A stretch of 50,908 bases of DNA from Benthortus sp964440495. Lineage in GTDB: Archaea > Thermoproteota > Nitrososphaeria_A > Caldarchaeales > Wolframiiraptoraceae. The notes under the pieces are model-generated. The model worked only from the letters and a program-made list of their open reading frames with translations, was not told the origin of the DNA and searched no databases. The translations under genes were made by a program, and so were the position numbers. The stretch is from NCBI GenBank assembly GCA_964440495.1, contig CAYTSD010000006.1:1-50908 (forward strand), given 5' to 3'. How positions within the stretch are numbered: the stretch's first letter is position 1; each line of letters opens with the position of its first letter. Shown here in pieces: positions 40,569-47,627 of the stretch.

Positions 40569-41939
40569 TTATTCTCCTTCAAGCTTTACCTCGAATCCGA
40601 GTAGCCGTCCTAGGTCTCTGAAGGCTTTGATGTGGTCGCCGTAGGCTAGAACCCTGTGAAGCCCTCCCCGATAGCCGTATAGATACTTCTCAGCATCCTT
40701 AACCGTAACCCTAACCTTCGTCCTACAACCCCTATCGACATCAACGTTCTCAATTATCCTGCCTCTCGCGGCTAGAAACGTGTCAAGCCCGTAAATGAAT
40801 TTTCCAACAGTTACGTCGACTCCCTCACGCATGTAGACTTGGATGCTTGCGCCTTCGGCGCTATCCGCATGGCTTCTGAGAATATAGGGCGCCTCACCCC
40901 CATCCATTCGTATTGGAGCGGTGCAGTGGCAATGAATTACGGTGTTCGTAGCGGTGTCGACTACGGGGTCTGAGATGAAGGATGGAGCATCCGCCAGATA
41001 CTGGAAGGCAAGCATTGTTAGAGCTGAATGCATATCCGCTTCACATGCCGCTACGAAGCCCTCACTATTGAGAAGAGACAACGCTATACAGGGAGTCATA
41101 GGCATCGGAACCTTACGGTATTCAAGCCAGCCTAGACAGTCTATCGCCAAACCCACGGCGTTTCTCTCCATGAGAAGCCTCCTTAAGGCAAGATACATTT
41201 GAGCAGCCTTAACTATATCTTCCCGCGTTGGCTCCCTAACCTCCCTCGCATTTTTGACGAGCTTCTCGGCAAGCTTCTCAGCCTCCTCTCGACCTGACTC
41301 GTCGTAAAGTCTCCTAACATCCATGTAGTCGACGTACTCTACCGTTACACCGAATTTCTCCTTGATTTTAGCGAGATATGGGGGGCTGAGGTATTTCGCT
41401 GGGTTGGCCTCCCTCCTCGTGATTAGAAGTATCTTCGATGAACGAAGCATCTTCACGGCGTAAACGCATCTAAGAGCTCTACCAACATCATCCATACTAC
41501 ATGAGGAGATTACTAGGAATCTTCTACCAGCCTTCTCCAAGTCCTCCACCAATGGGAGAGCAGAGATGTCTCCTCCATAGAGGTCTATGACATACACTGT
41601 TGGGATACCGTATCCACCATACTTGTGTATGTAATCGTATCCTAGGTCGGCTATTCTACGTGAAGCCCAGTAGGTGTAGCGCGTGCTCTCAGAAGTCAAG
41701 ATGTAGGCGAATATGGCGTCAATGTCTTCCCCAATATTTCTCTCAAGCTGGTTTATCTCCTCAAGGGACGAGACTATCCTGTTCTCGAAATCTACTGAGA
41801 ATTTCAGCGAGTCCTTCAACCTATCTAGTTCTTTCATGAACTCTTTGGCTCTATTCTCATAGTCATAATTCGGTGAAGGCCATCCTCTCTTAGCCTTACT
41901 TCCAAGGAATATGTTAAGCACCTTCAGCTGGCTTTTCAT
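40569..41939 (-). CDS. L-fucose/L-arabinose isomerase-like protein
   Basis: About 456 aa from ATG 41939. The C-terminal half matches the fucose/arabinose isomerase-type fold: AVGLAIDCLGWLE, PCIALSLLNSEGFVAACEADMHSALTML (metal-ligand Glu and Asp) and TNTVIHCHCTAPIRM, with a late GDHIKAFRDLGRLLGF. The N-terminal half is more divergent (FPP-like alternation of strand and helix). The substrate is unknown; archaeal relatives are often annotated only as sugar isomerase. A GTG at 42011 is in frame and would add 24 residues, but it would overlap the preceding glycosylase by 34 nt. The gene directly abuts the NSUN gene downstream. Confidence 0.75.
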   Translation of the reverse strand: MKSQLKVLNIFLGSKAKRGWPSPNYDYENRAKEFMKELDRLKDSLKFSVDFENRIVSSLEEINQLERNIGEDIDAIFAYILTSESTRYTYWASRRIADLGYDYIHKYGGYGIPTVYVIDLYGGDISALPLVEDLEKAGRRFLVISSCSMDDVGRALRCVYAVKMLRSSKILLITRREANPAKYLSPPYLAKIKEKFGVTVEYVDYMDVRRLYDESGREEAEKLAEKLVKNAREVREPTREDIVKAAQMYLALRRLLMERNAVGLAIDCLGWLEYRKVPMPMTPCIALSLLNSEGFVAACEADMHSALTMLAFQYLADAPSFISDPVVDTATNTVIHCHCTAPIRMDGGEAPYILRSHADSAEGASIQVYMREGVDVTVGKFIYGLDTFLAARGRIIENVDVDRGCRTKVRVTVKDAEKYLYGYRGGLHRVLAYGDHIKAFRDLGRLLGFEVKLEGE

Positions 41940-41977
41940 GGATGTTAGCCGAGACCTGTGTGTGAAAAAGTTTTTCT

Positions 41978-42628
41978 TTACTTGAAGACCTCCCCCGTCT
42001 TCCTCGCCCACATTAGGAGGTCTAGAGAATCGACGGGGATTCCTAAGGCCTCCGCAGCTTCTCGGAAAGTCTTCTCTATCTCGAGGTATCTTTTCTTGCT
42101 GAGGGTCTTCGGTATGCTGTTTAGGGCTCCGAGTTCATGGAGTGTTCTGAGGATGTGGCGGTCAAGGATTGCCAGCCCGCTGAAACCTATGTTTCGGAGG
42201 AAGTGCGAAGCCTCCTTGTATCCAAGTCCCCTAACATTCTTGACGAGGAGTTCACGCGCTTTCGCCGGATTCTTCTCAGCAAGTCTCAAGAGCATGGCTA
42301 GAAATGATGTGGAGAGGTGTCGCCGTGCCTCAACTATTCTCTCAGCCTTTACCTCAGGAAACCTTACACCATGCTTTCTAAGGATGCGCTCTATCTCCCA
42401 GCTCCTTCCCCCAAGTAGGAGACCCTTGGAACGGAGTTCTCTTGATGCGGAGTCAGCTGCTCTAGCCTTGGTTTGAGGTGTTAGGAGGCAGAAGCAGAGT
42501 TCCTCGAAGACTCTCTCCAACCCCTGTTTAGGAATGCTTCTAAACTCCTCCAGCCTCCTCTCAATCTCGGCTTCAAGCCTCCTGTAGAGCGTGCGCAGCT
42601 CGTCGGCAACCTCCACCTTAACCCTCAT
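41978..42628 (-). CDS. 8-oxoguanine DNA glycosylase/lyase, Ogg2 type
   Basis: A 216-aa HhH-GPD glycosylase. The helix-hairpin-helix is VRGLGYKEASHFLRNIGFSG (about 130-149), followed by LAILDRHILRTL with the catalytic Asp in DRH, and an early CFCLLTPQTKA (about 46-56). The chain ends with Lys (GEVFK), matching the C-terminal lysine characteristic of archaeal Ogg2. It removes 8-oxoguanine and cuts the strand with its lyase activity. ATG 42628. Divergent from the EVE-domain gene. Not linked to other repair genes, but UDGb and endonuclease V are elsewhere in the window. Confidence 0.88.
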   Translation of the reverse strand: MRVKVEVADELRTLYRRLEAEIERRLEEFRSIPKQGLERVFEELCFCLLTPQTKARAADSASRELRSKGLLLGGRSWEIERILRKHGVRFPEVKAERIVEARRHLSTSFLAMLLRLAEKNPAKARELLVKNVRGLGYKEASHFLRNIGFSGLAILDRHILRTLHELGALNSIPKTLSKKRYLEIEKTFREAAEALGIPVDSLDLLMWARKTGEVFK

Positions 42629-42634
42629 CCAAAC

Positions 42635-42644
42635 CCTTTATACA
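42635..42644 (+). promoter_or_regulatory. TATA box for the EVE-domain gene
   Basis: CCTTTATACA is centred about 28 nt before the ATG at 42668, predicting a leaderless mRNA for the EVE-domain gene. Confidence 0.5.
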
Positions 42645-42667
42645 TGAGAGCAACGCTGTATTGAAGT

Positions 42668-43132
42668 ATGCCCGGCTACTGGGTCTTCGTGGTCAAGGAT
42701 CACCTCTTCGAGGGCAGGGTTATTCCAGCTCGCGAGGTTTTAGCTGACAGGGTTAGGAACAAGTTTTGGTCGCTTAACTCGAGGGCTCCTAATGTTAGGA
42801 AGCTGAGCAAGGGAGACAGGGTTCTCTTCTATGTCACCAGCGGTGATGGGAGAGGGTTTATGGGCAAGGGGGTTCTGGCTGGGGCAGCTCACCCAATAAC
42901 CATTGAGCAGAGGTTTCACGTGATTGGAGCGCCCTCGATAAACTTTGACTACGCTGTAGAGTTCTCGGAGGCCGAGATGTGGCCGAACCTCCTCTCCCTA
43001 GACAAGCTCCTCAACAAGATGCCGCTGCTTATAGGTAGGAAGAGGCCTGCGGCGGTCTTCAGGGGAAGTATTAGAAGGATAAGTGAGCGGGACTACGAGG
43101 TTGTTGTCAGGGCGGCTGACTCGCTGGTCTAG
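42668..43132 (+). CDS. EVE-domain protein
   Basis: A 154-aa single-domain protein of the EVE (PUA-like) superfamily. The start GYWVFVVKDHLF, then KLSKGDRVLFYVTSGDGRGFMGKGVLAG (about 45-72), and NFDYAVEFSEAEMWPNLLSLDKLLNK follow the EVE pattern; the aromatic pocket residues (W5, F84-like region) suit binding of a modified base. EVE proteins can read modified bases in RNA or DNA. It stands alone, divergent from Ogg2, and overlaps the convergent asparagine synthetase-like gene by 4 nt at its end. No restriction endonuclease is linked, so it is a stand-alone reader. Confidence 0.85.
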   Translation: MPGYWVFVVKDHLFEGRVIPAREVLADRVRNKFWSLNSRAPNVRKLSKGDRVLFYVTSGDGRGFMGKGVLAGAAHPITIEQRFHVIGAPSINFDYAVEFSEAEMWPNLLSLDKLLNKMPLLIGRKRPAAVFRGSIRRISERDYEVVVRAADSLV

Positions 43133-44103
43133 AGGGCTGGAACGATTCCAGGAATCCTTGGGAAGGGCTGAACCTCCGCCACGTGTTTCGCCCCTGCTAC
43201 GTAGGCTATGAACCGCTCTATTCCGAGGCCTGCCCCGGCCGAGGGCTTCAACAGGCCCTTCCGAGCCAGCTCAAGTATGACCCGATAATCCTCGACGTTC
43301 ACGCCGTCTCTCTCCATCTTCCTAAGCATCTTCTCATACTCGTATTCTCTCTCGGCTCCTGAGACGACCTCGCCGTAGCCTTCTGGAAGTATTAGGTCGA
43401 AGTTCCGCCACTCTCCAGTCCCCTCATCCTCATAGTCGTAGAACTCTCTTGGGATATCGGTGACCCAGACAGGGTTCTCTATGCTCTTGGAGAGAGGCTC
43501 CTCCCAGTCTCTACCTAATCTCTCCTCAAGCTCCCTCCGCTTATAGACCTTGAAAGGTGTCTCTGGGACACGTAGGGTTCGCCCAAGGAGTTTTAGCTCC
43601 TCTCCGAGCTTCTCTCTGACAGCTATTATCGACTCTCTTATAAGCTCCTCATAGAGCCTGAAGACATCCTCCATCTTAGCGTTGGCCAGCTCAACCTCAA
43701 GCTGAGTGAACTCGAAGAGGTGTCTACCCGTTCCACCCCTCTCCCTACGCTCAATCCTAATGTTCGGTGAAAGGATAAAGAACCTCTCAGGCCCAAGGGA
43801 GACCAAGACCCTCTTATGAATAATCATGCTCTGCATCGTCCGAACCTTCGCGCCGTAGATTTCAAGCTCTAGGCGCTTCTCTATGCTTGCGCCTGGGTCG
43901 GGCCAGAGGGGGTCTGTCGTCCTAGCGAGCATCACTGGGAGTATCCAGTAAAATCCCTTGTCAAGCAGCCTCTCCACCATCACCCTGAGAACCTCGGTGC
44001 CAACCCTTAGGACAGCCCTCTTCCTAGAGCTCCTAAGCTCCTCTAGGAGGGCCAGCCTTTCAAGCTCTTCCCTGGAGAATCTCTCCACCACCCTGCTCCT
44101 CAA
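43129..44103 (-). CDS. archaeal asparagine synthetase of AsnRS origin (AsnA-like)
   Basis: A 324-aa class II aminoacyl-tRNA-synthetase-like catalytic core without an anticodon-binding domain, matching the archaeal AsnRS-derived asparagine synthetase (AS-AR). Motif 2-like region: GPERFFILSPNIRIERRERGGTGRHLFEFTQLEVEL (about 103-138), motif 3: SAGAGLGIERFIAYVAGAKHVAEVQPFPRIPG (about 290-321). It makes asparagine from aspartate and ammonia or glutamine via aspartyl-AMP. Start TTG 44103, four bases after GGGGAGG. A GTG two codons later is an alternative. The upstream region holds the end of the tRNA-Arg transcription unit. Confidence 0.88.
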   Translation of the reverse strand: MRSRVVERFSREELERLALLEELRSSRKRAVLRVGTEVLRVMVERLLDKGFYWILPVMLARTTDPLWPDPGASIEKRLELEIYGAKVRTMQSMIIHKRVLVSLGPERFFILSPNIRIERRERGGTGRHLFEFTQLEVELANAKMEDVFRLYEELIRESIIAVREKLGEELKLLGRTLRVPETPFKVYKRRELEERLGRDWEEPLSKSIENPVWVTDIPREFYDYEDEGTGEWRNFDLILPEGYGEVVSGAEREYEYEKMLRKMERDGVNVEDYRVILELARKGLLKPSAGAGLGIERFIAYVAGAKHVAEVQPFPRIPGIVPAL

Positions 44104-44223
44104 GAGCCTCCCCCACCAGACATCATCAGCCTCCGATGCAACCTAGTATTTGTCTTTTTTACAAAGAATATGTCAAAATGCCGAATAAATTGGAGAAAAT
44201 TTTTGGAAATTCCGTCTAATAGA

Positions 44224-44298
44224 CGGGCCCGCTGGGATTTGAACCCAGGACCTCCGGCTCCGAAGGCCGGCGCCATATCCATTCTAGGCTACGGGCCC
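44224..44298 (-). tRNA. tRNA-Arg (UCG anticodon)
   Basis: The minus strand folds as a complete cloverleaf. The acceptor stem is GGGCCCG/CGGGCCC, the D arm follows GCC...GGC, the anticodon stem is CCGGC/GCCGG with the loop CTTCGGA, and the T arm is CTGGG-TTCAAAT-CCCAG. The discriminator base is G and no CCA is encoded. The very GC-rich stems suggest a thermophile. There is no intron. A TATA box at 44327-44336 lies about 33 nt upstream. Confidence 0.97.
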
Positions 44299-44326
44299 CT
44301 CCCCATCTCCTTTTCTGAAAGGGGTT

Positions 44327-44336
44327 CTTTAATATG
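44327..44336 (-). promoter_or_regulatory. TATA box for tRNA-Arg
   Basis: The minus strand reads CATATTAAAG, centred about 33 nt upstream of the tRNA 5' end, which leaves a leader of about seven bases on the precursor. Confidence 0.6.
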
Positions 44337-44439
44337 CTTGGTGTCGATGGTAGGTCTTCCCTGTATTTTCCAGGTATAATCTCGACGTATCTCGAGTTGT
44401 AAGTGTTTTTAGCGAGGTTCTAGTATTCTATCCTTCAGT

Positions 44440-45180
44440 ATGGTGGAAAATAAGCGGCGAAGCGGGAAATCCCTATTCGACTCAGGTGAGGGGCTTAGCT
44501 CCGTTGCCATAGACCTTTTAAGGATACTAAAGTCTCGTTACAATTATAGGAAGCTCTCAGCTATGACTGGGTTCCCTGTCTCAACGCTCACAAGATATCT
44601 TACTGGGAAGACCGTTCCGAAGGGGCCTAAAACTCTGAAACTTCTCAAGAACCTGGTGGCGAATGTTAATCTCTCGGCGATAATCGCTCAGAATATTAGG
44701 AATGGGGATGGATACTTTGACCTAACGCCTGTGATGCTGAACTCGAACATGGTTAAAGTGATTGGAGCCCACGTTATAAACGAGTTCGCTGGAACCAAGA
44801 TAACCTCGATACTCTCCCTAGACGTGCTAAGCATACCTCTGGCAACCTATCTTGCGACGGCCACGTCGAGGCCTCTCCACATAATAAGCCCTGAACCACT
44901 TTCAGTCGACGGTGAGAATATCCCGCTAGTCTATCCCGAGCTTGGGACAACCTACGCTAAGTCCAAGTGGCTTCTAACAAACTTTCGCAGGAAGAAGGAG
45001 AGCATCCTAGCGGTTGCCTCTCAGACCCCTGACCCCTCCTTCTTTAACATGCTCGTAAAAGTTCTCAAAAGGAGGGGAGCTGAGATAGCTGGAATATTCA
45101 TGATAGTTGCAAAGAATGATATATTGCAGAAGCTTAATATTCCTCCTGGCGCTAAGCGTTCATTCATACTTTCCGACTAG
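44440..45180 (+). CDS. archaeal HTH transcription regulator with phosphoribosyltransferase-like domain
   Basis: A 246-aa protein with an N-terminal helix-turn-helix (YNYRKLSAMTGFPVSTLTRYLTGKTVPKG, about 33-61) and a C-terminal region that resembles type I phosphoribosyltransferases, as in archaeal GfcR/PurR-like regulators. The usual PRPP-binding loop VDDVxxTGGT is not recognisable: the segment after the ATYLATA region runs ESILAVASQTPDPSFFNM. The domain may therefore bind a nucleotide effector in another way, or none. ATG 44440. It converges with tfs and overlaps it by 4 nt. Regulator role is an inference from domain layout. Confidence 0.72.
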   Translation: MVENKRRSGKSLFDSGEGLSSVAIDLLRILKSRYNYRKLSAMTGFPVSTLTRYLTGKTVPKGPKTLKLLKNLVANVNLSAIIAQNIRNGDGYFDLTPVMLNSNMVKVIGAHVINEFAGTKITSILSLDVLSIPLATYLATATSRPLHIISPEPLSVDGENIPLVYPELGTTYAKSKWLLTNFRRKKESILAVASQTPDPSFFNMLVKVLKRRGAEIAGIFMIVAKNDILQKLNIPPGAKRSFILSD

Positions 45181-45509
45181 GCATACTCCCTCCAAGTGTA
45201 GCCGCATTTAGTGCATCGGAAGAACTGGGTCATAGGCTCGTCAGCGGACCTTGTCTGAACACTCCAGTAGTATGCCTCCCTATTCCCGCACTTAGGGCAG
45301 ACAACATCTGTTGTAATCGGCAGAACCTTATCCTCTTCCTCAGACTCTATGACCACTACCTCCTCACTCGAAGCCCTCTTCGGAACCTTCATAACTATCA
45401 CTTCTTCTTTGAGAGGCTTCTCGTATCCGCATCTAGGGCATGCTAAGACCACTTTACCAGACTTCTTCTTCGGAACCATTACTTTACCACATTTTGGGCA
45501 GAACTCCAT
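45177..45509 (-). CDS. tfs: transcription factor S (archaeal TFIIS-like)
   Basis: A 110-aa RNA-cleavage factor that rescues backtracked RNA polymerase. The N-terminal zinc ribbon is FCPKCGKVMVPKK...LACPRCGYEKP (Cys4, about 3-30), a charged linker follows (EEVVVIESEEEDK), and the C-terminal ribbon is VCPKCGNREAYYWSVQTRSADEPMTQFFRCTKCGYTWREY with the catalytic Asp-Glu in RSADEP. It is the last gene of the minus-strand cluster dph2-csl4-rpo11-tfs. ATG at 45509. Convergent with the HTH/PRTase gene. Confidence 0.95.
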   Translation of the reverse strand: MEFCPKCGKVMVPKKKSGKVVLACPRCGYEKPLKEEVIVMKVPKRASSEEVVVIESEEEDKVLPITTDVVCPKCGNREAYYWSVQTRSADEPMTQFFRCTKCGYTWREYA

Positions 45510-45561
45510 TCCCTGACACCAGCACAGCTCTCCATGTTAAACCTGTTAATTAATCTTGGGT

Positions 45562-45837
45562 TTACAGGTTTTCGAACTTTTCCCTAAGCTCCTTTGAAAG
45601 CGTCTGCAAGTCTTTGACGGCTTTCCTCAAAGCATCTTCGGCTTTGAGCTTCGTGGAGTCTGTCTTCACTCTCAGTATAACTTTTCTAGTCAGGGGATGC
45701 TCTATCGTGATCCCAGCATACTCTACACCATCCATTCTCTGCATCAGCTCGCTGAGGGAGTCGAAGAGCGCTGGGTCTTCATCCCAGGCTTCAAGCTCTA
45801 GGAAGTCCCCCCTTCTCCTAACAATTCTTAATTCCAG
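45562..45837 (-). CDS. rpo11: RNA polymerase subunit Rpo11 (RpoL), CUG start
   Basis: A 91-aa RNA polymerase subunit that pairs with Rpo3. The frame reads LELRIVRRRGDF then ELEAWDEDPALFDSL, then VEYAGITIEHPLTRKVILRVKTD, a full match to Rpo11. No ATG, GTG or TTG precedes the Met at 45744; the frame is closed by a TGA at 45854-45852, five codons upstream of the CTG. CTG 45837 gives the expected N terminus (MELRIV) and lies seven bases after GAGGTGA. Starting at the ATG at 45744 would remove 31 conserved residues. The Shine-Dalgarno overlaps the csl4 stop, so the gene is coupled to csl4. Downstream is tfs, 52 nt away. Confidence 0.93.
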   Translation of the reverse strand: MELRIVRRRGDFLELEAWDEDPALFDSLSELMQRMDGVEYAGITIEHPLTRKVILRVKTDSTKLKAEDALRKAVKDLQTLSKELREKFENL

Positions 45838-45844
45838 AACCCTT

Positions 45845-45851
45845 TCACCTC
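45845..45851 (-). promoter_or_regulatory. Shine-Dalgarno of rpo11 overlapping the csl4 stop
   Basis: The minus strand reads GAGGTGA, a full complement to the anti-SD of archaeal 16S rRNA. Its last three bases are the TGA stop of csl4. Seven bases separate it from the CTG at 45837, which fixes CTG as the start of rpo11. Confidence 0.8.
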
Positions 45852-46423
45852 ATCATTGACATTATTCTCGTAAAGTTTCCATAGTAGGGCACGATTTTAC
45901 GTTTTTCTCTATGGCCACATCTCGTGCATACAAGCCCCGTCTTTGTCCTCTTAAGTATCCCCCCACACCTATCGCATAGCGAGATCACAGCGCCTAAACC
46001 CTGTTTCCATATGGTTAGACCTATTACCCCTGCGAAGACGCTTATAACCTGAGCCACCACGAGGTCTCCTGTCCCGACATACTCCTTCATCAAATCCCTC
46101 ATTCTCTGTCTCGGAAGTATGAAGGCGTCCCGCGGATGCTTTAAGGCCCTGCCATTCACTGAGAGTATTCTAGCTATAGCTATCTTGTCTTGAACGTCTT
46201 TAACCTCCACCAGGACAGTGTCTCCAGGCTTAATCTCCTCTACCGTTTTAACCGGCTTAACATGAACAACATGGTTTGAGATGTCATATTTGACCAGGCC
46301 GCTTCTTATGGATAGTATAACGCCATCCTCATGTAGTTTTGTGTTTTCTCCTGGCACGAATTCCTCTACCACGCATAGTGGTTCTCCAGGAACTACCAGT
46401 GAGCTGTTCTTCGCGAAGACCAT
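45845..46423 (-). CDS. csl4: exosome RNA-binding subunit Csl4
   Basis: A 192-aa cap subunit of the archaeal exosome. The N-terminal beta domain starts VVPGEPLCVVEEFVPGENT, the S1 domain covers about 58-140 (VKPGDTVLVEVKDVQDKIAIARILSV), and the C-terminal zinc ribbon is LCDRCGGILKRTKTGLVCTRCGHRE (Cys4). I take ATG 46423 because the family N terminus begins just there; ATG 46447 is in frame but would overlap dph2 by 20 nt. Stop overlaps the rpo11 Shine-Dalgarno. Part of the conserved archaeal cluster dph2-csl4-rpo11-tfs. Confidence 0.93.
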   Translation of the reverse strand: MVFAKNSSLVVPGEPLCVVEEFVPGENTKLHEDGVILSIRSGLVKYDISNHVVHVKPVKTVEEIKPGDTVLVEVKDVQDKIAIARILSVNGRALKHPRDAFILPRQRMRDLMKEYVGTGDLVVAQVISVFAGVIGLTIWKQGLGAVISLCDRCGGILKRTKTGLVCTRCGHREKRKIVPYYGNFTRIMSMMR

Positions 46424-46427
46424 TTCT

Positions 46428-47435
46428 CTAAACCACTCCCATGGCAAGATATCTAGGTGTTCTGATGATTGATTCCCAGCTGGCCTTACTTAAGGCTACT
46501 GAGACCTCTGAGGGTAGTAGGAGAGGACGCTGAAGCCTCATCTGATCCTCTATCGAGAGTCTTGGACAAGCTGTGTTAACGTATCCTTGGTAGGGGAAGT
46601 CTGCAAGCGATTCTTCCTCAACTTCGTCCACGGCTATTATGTCAGCCTCCTTTCCAGCCTCCTCCAGCATCGATTTTAGCCTCAGAGCTAAACCCATCCT
46701 CCTCTGACCAGGCTTAACGCTAACTATTATACCCACTTTTTCAGCCTTCTTAAAAAGCTCTATCTGGGCATACCTTGCCCTAAGAACCCTCTCGACATCC
46801 CTCTCCAAGTCGGTTATTCTCTGTGTGTGAGGGTCTCCAGCGTAAACCTTCTTCCGTGTCTGGAGAGCCAGTCCAAGACCATGAAAGATGCTTCCAACTA
46901 TGAGAAAGGAGTCTACGAGGCTGGAGAGCTTGAGGAGAGATGAGTACCCGCATCCAAGCACTTGACCCCTGTGCCTAAGAACACCCTCAGCCTCACCGAC
47001 ATAAGGTTTCAGACCATGTTCCCTAAGTTTATTGAGAAAAGCGTCGAGGCCGTTAAGCCATTGAACAGTTAATCCCACTCCGACACTGCCATGAGGGAGT
47101 ATTTTAGAGAATTTCTCAGCCAGAGATAGGAGAGGGTGTAAATCACTATATCGGCACTCAAGATAGTAGGTTGGAACCTCATCTCTCTCCAAGAACCTTG
47201 AGTGACCCATATGGATTACCGCGTCAGCGTTGACCACTTTAGCCTGAGAGTAAGCAACATCACATCCTCCCCAGCAATTGCTACCTGACAACAATGCATC
47301 AATATCTTCATCCTCTAATAAGCGGAGAACTTTGACTGCTTCCCCCCGCAGACCCAGCGGAGACTGAATCAAAACCCGTCTAAACCCATTGTCCTTAATC
47401 CAACGCACTACCTTCTTAATCTCATACTCAAACAT
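46428..47435 (-). CDS. dph2: diphthamide synthase subunit Dph2
   Basis: A 335-aa non-canonical radical-SAM enzyme that transfers 3-amino-3-carboxypropyl to the diphthamide histidine of aEF-2. The three cluster Cys are visible as GSNCWGGCDVAY (Cys58), GCGYSS (Cys162) and NTACPRL (Cys290), spaced as in the homodimeric archaeal enzyme. ATG at 47435. The Shine-Dalgarno GAGGTGA (47454-47448) lies 12 bases upstream and directly follows the C/D box sRNA, so the sRNA forms part of the dph2 leader. Followed four bases later by csl4. Confidence 0.95.
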   Translation of the reverse strand: MFEYEIKKVVRWIKDNGFRRVLIQSPLGLRGEAVKVLRLLEDEDIDALLSGSNCWGGCDVAYSQAKVVNADAVIHMGHSRFLERDEVPTYYLECRYSDLHPLLSLAEKFSKILPHGSVGVGLTVQWLNGLDAFLNKLREHGLKPYVGEAEGVLRHRGQVLGCGYSSLLKLSSLVDSFLIVGSIFHGLGLALQTRKKVYAGDPHTQRITDLERDVERVLRARYAQIELFKKAEKVGIIVSVKPGQRRMGLALRLKSMLEEAGKEADIIAVDEVEEESLADFPYQGYVNTACPRLSIEDQMRLQRPLLLPSEVSVALSKASWESIIRTPRYLAMGVV

Positions 47436-47452
47436 CTTAAACCAATTTCACC

Positions 47453-47508
47453 TCGGTCAGACTCCTTTTTCATCAAACCTTCAGCCAAGGCTGAAATCAT
47501 CATCCCGC
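47453..47508 (-). ncRNA. C/D box sRNA (rRNA 2'-O-methylation guide) in the dph2 leader
   Basis: The minus strand has all four boxes in order: C ATGATGA (47503-47497), a 12-nt guide TTTCAGCCTTGG (47496-47485), D' CTGA (47484-47481), a 5-nt spacer, C' TGATGA (47475-47470), a 9-nt guide AAAAGGAGT (47469-47461) and D CTGA (47460-47457). CGG/CCG flanks form the terminal stem. The D' guide pairs with the conserved archaeal 16S segment CAAGGCUGAAA (near E. coli 900-910); the D+5 rule then marks the G after CAA. That rRNA match is from memory. A TATA box lies 26 nt upstream of the predicted 5' end. Confidence 0.85.
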
Positions 47509-47528
47509 ATAATTCATGCTGTAACGTT

Positions 47529-47541
47529 AGTTTTATAGTTT
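47529..47541 (-). promoter_or_regulatory. TATA box for the C/D sRNA-dph2 transcript
   Basis: The minus strand reads AAACTATAAAACT, centred about 26 nt upstream of the predicted sRNA 5' end (47508-47509). Confidence 0.65.
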
Positions 47542-47560
47542 AATCGCCTCATGGCTGAGG

Positions 47561-47578
47561 GCCTTATATTTTTAAGGC
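47561..47578. promoter_or_regulatory. inverted repeat upstream of the DUF2258 gene (possible operator)
   Basis: GCCTTATATTTTTAAGGC is a perfect 6-bp inverted repeat (GCCTTA/TAAGGC) around a 6-base A/T centre. It lies just upstream of a TATA-like AATATTTAT (47580-47588) for the plus-strand gene and about 20 nt upstream of the sRNA promoter on the other strand. Position suits an operator that could affect both transcripts; a hairpin in the 5' end of a longer transcript is the alternative. Confidence 0.45.
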
Positions 47579-47627
47579 ATAATATTTATGGATAAGAATG
47601 CTGTATTTTTCTTATGGGTGAGAAGGG

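Noticed and set aside
44196..44215. T-rich terminator after tRNA-Arg
   Set aside because: The minus strand has only short T runs (ATTTTC, AATTTCC); too weak to call a terminator.
45562..45744. Rpo11 starting at the first ATG (60 aa)
   Set aside because: It would delete 31 conserved N-terminal residues of the subunit; the upstream frame matches the family and has a Shine-Dalgarno before CTG.
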